In this document: piece by piece, positions 5,618-5,637 of the stretch
Layout: each line of letters opens with the position of its first letter
Position numbering within the stretch: position 1 is the first letter of the stretch
Source of the DNA: an uncultured Chloroflexota bacterium
Lineage (GTDB): Bacteria; Chloroflexota; Dehalococcoidia; UBA3495
Direction of reading: 5' to 3'
Assembly (NCBI GenBank): GCA_913052545.1
Contig: CAJXEF010000141.1
Location: forward strand, 1 to 5,637
Length of the DNA: 5,637 nt
The notes under the pieces: generated by a model
Told to the model about the DNA's origin: nothing
The model's input: only the letters and a program-made list of their open reading frames with translations
The model's database searches: none
Program-made: the position numbers and the translations under genes

Positions 5618-5637
5618 GCGGGCGTAGCTCAGTGGTA
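5618..5637 (+). tRNA. 5' part of a tRNA gene, probably tRNA-Gly, cut by the window end
   Basis: The last 20 bases read as the start of a tRNA. They show a seven-base acceptor strand GCGGGCG (5618-5624), TA at positions 8-9, the D-stem strand GCTC (5627-5630) and the D-loop AGTGGTA. The GCGGGCG opening with this D arm is typical of bacterial tRNA-Gly. The anticodon is outside the window, so identity is a judgement from the 5' end only. A consensus -10 lies at a suitable distance upstream. Confidence 0.8.

Noticed and set aside
1..5637. CRISPR arrays, insertion sequences, toxin-antitoxin or phage genes
   Set aside because: No regularly spaced repeats, transposase-like frames, terminal repeats or small paired toxin-antitoxin frames were seen on either strand.

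Overview
The window is bacterial. It holds five complete protein genes and the first 20 bases of a tRNA gene at the right edge. Every gene has a good Shine-Dalgarno sequence, and the starts are mixed (GTG, ATG, ATG, GTG, TTG). The base composition looks moderately AT-rich. A Ldh2-family dehydrogenase, an MhpC-like hydrolase, a ketopantoate-reductase-like enzyme and a long ACT-domain SerA would suit a marine heterotroph such as a Dehalococcoidia/SAR202-type Chloroflexota. That placement is an impression from gene content and cannot be proven from this window.

Left part (1-1318): a short leader with a possible extended -10 promoter, then a plus-strand Ldh2-type NAD(P)-dependent 2-hydroxyacid dehydrogenase (162-1241). 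It converges on a minus-strand alpha/beta hydrolase (1319-2104), and an AT-rich hairpin lies in the 77-base gap between them.

Middle (2105-3931): a divergent intergenic region of about 246 bases with a perfect 6-1-6 inverted repeat and two small perfect hairpins. It is followed by serA, the D-3-phosphoglycerate dehydrogenase of serine synthesis. The start is placed at 2351, although the frame is open for 60 codons upstream. No serC or serB is in view.

Right part (3932-5637): two perfect palindromes precede a KPR/ApbA/PanE-family reductase (4014-5063). A small acidic protein of unknown function follows 27 bases later (5091-5555), probably in the same operon. A consensus -10 box and an inverted repeat then precede a tRNA, most likely tRNA-Gly, cut by the window end.

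How the genes work together: SerA makes 3-phosphohydroxypyruvate, the committed step of serine synthesis. The Ldh2 enzyme, the hydrolase and the KPR-like reductase are generic 2-hydroxy/2-oxo-acid and C-C or ester-hydrolysis chemistries with unknown substrates. They could be a small catabolic set or unrelated neighbours. I see no mobile element, CRISPR array, phage gene or defence system. The most open items are the small unknown protein, the serA leader and the substrate questions for the two dehydrogenases.
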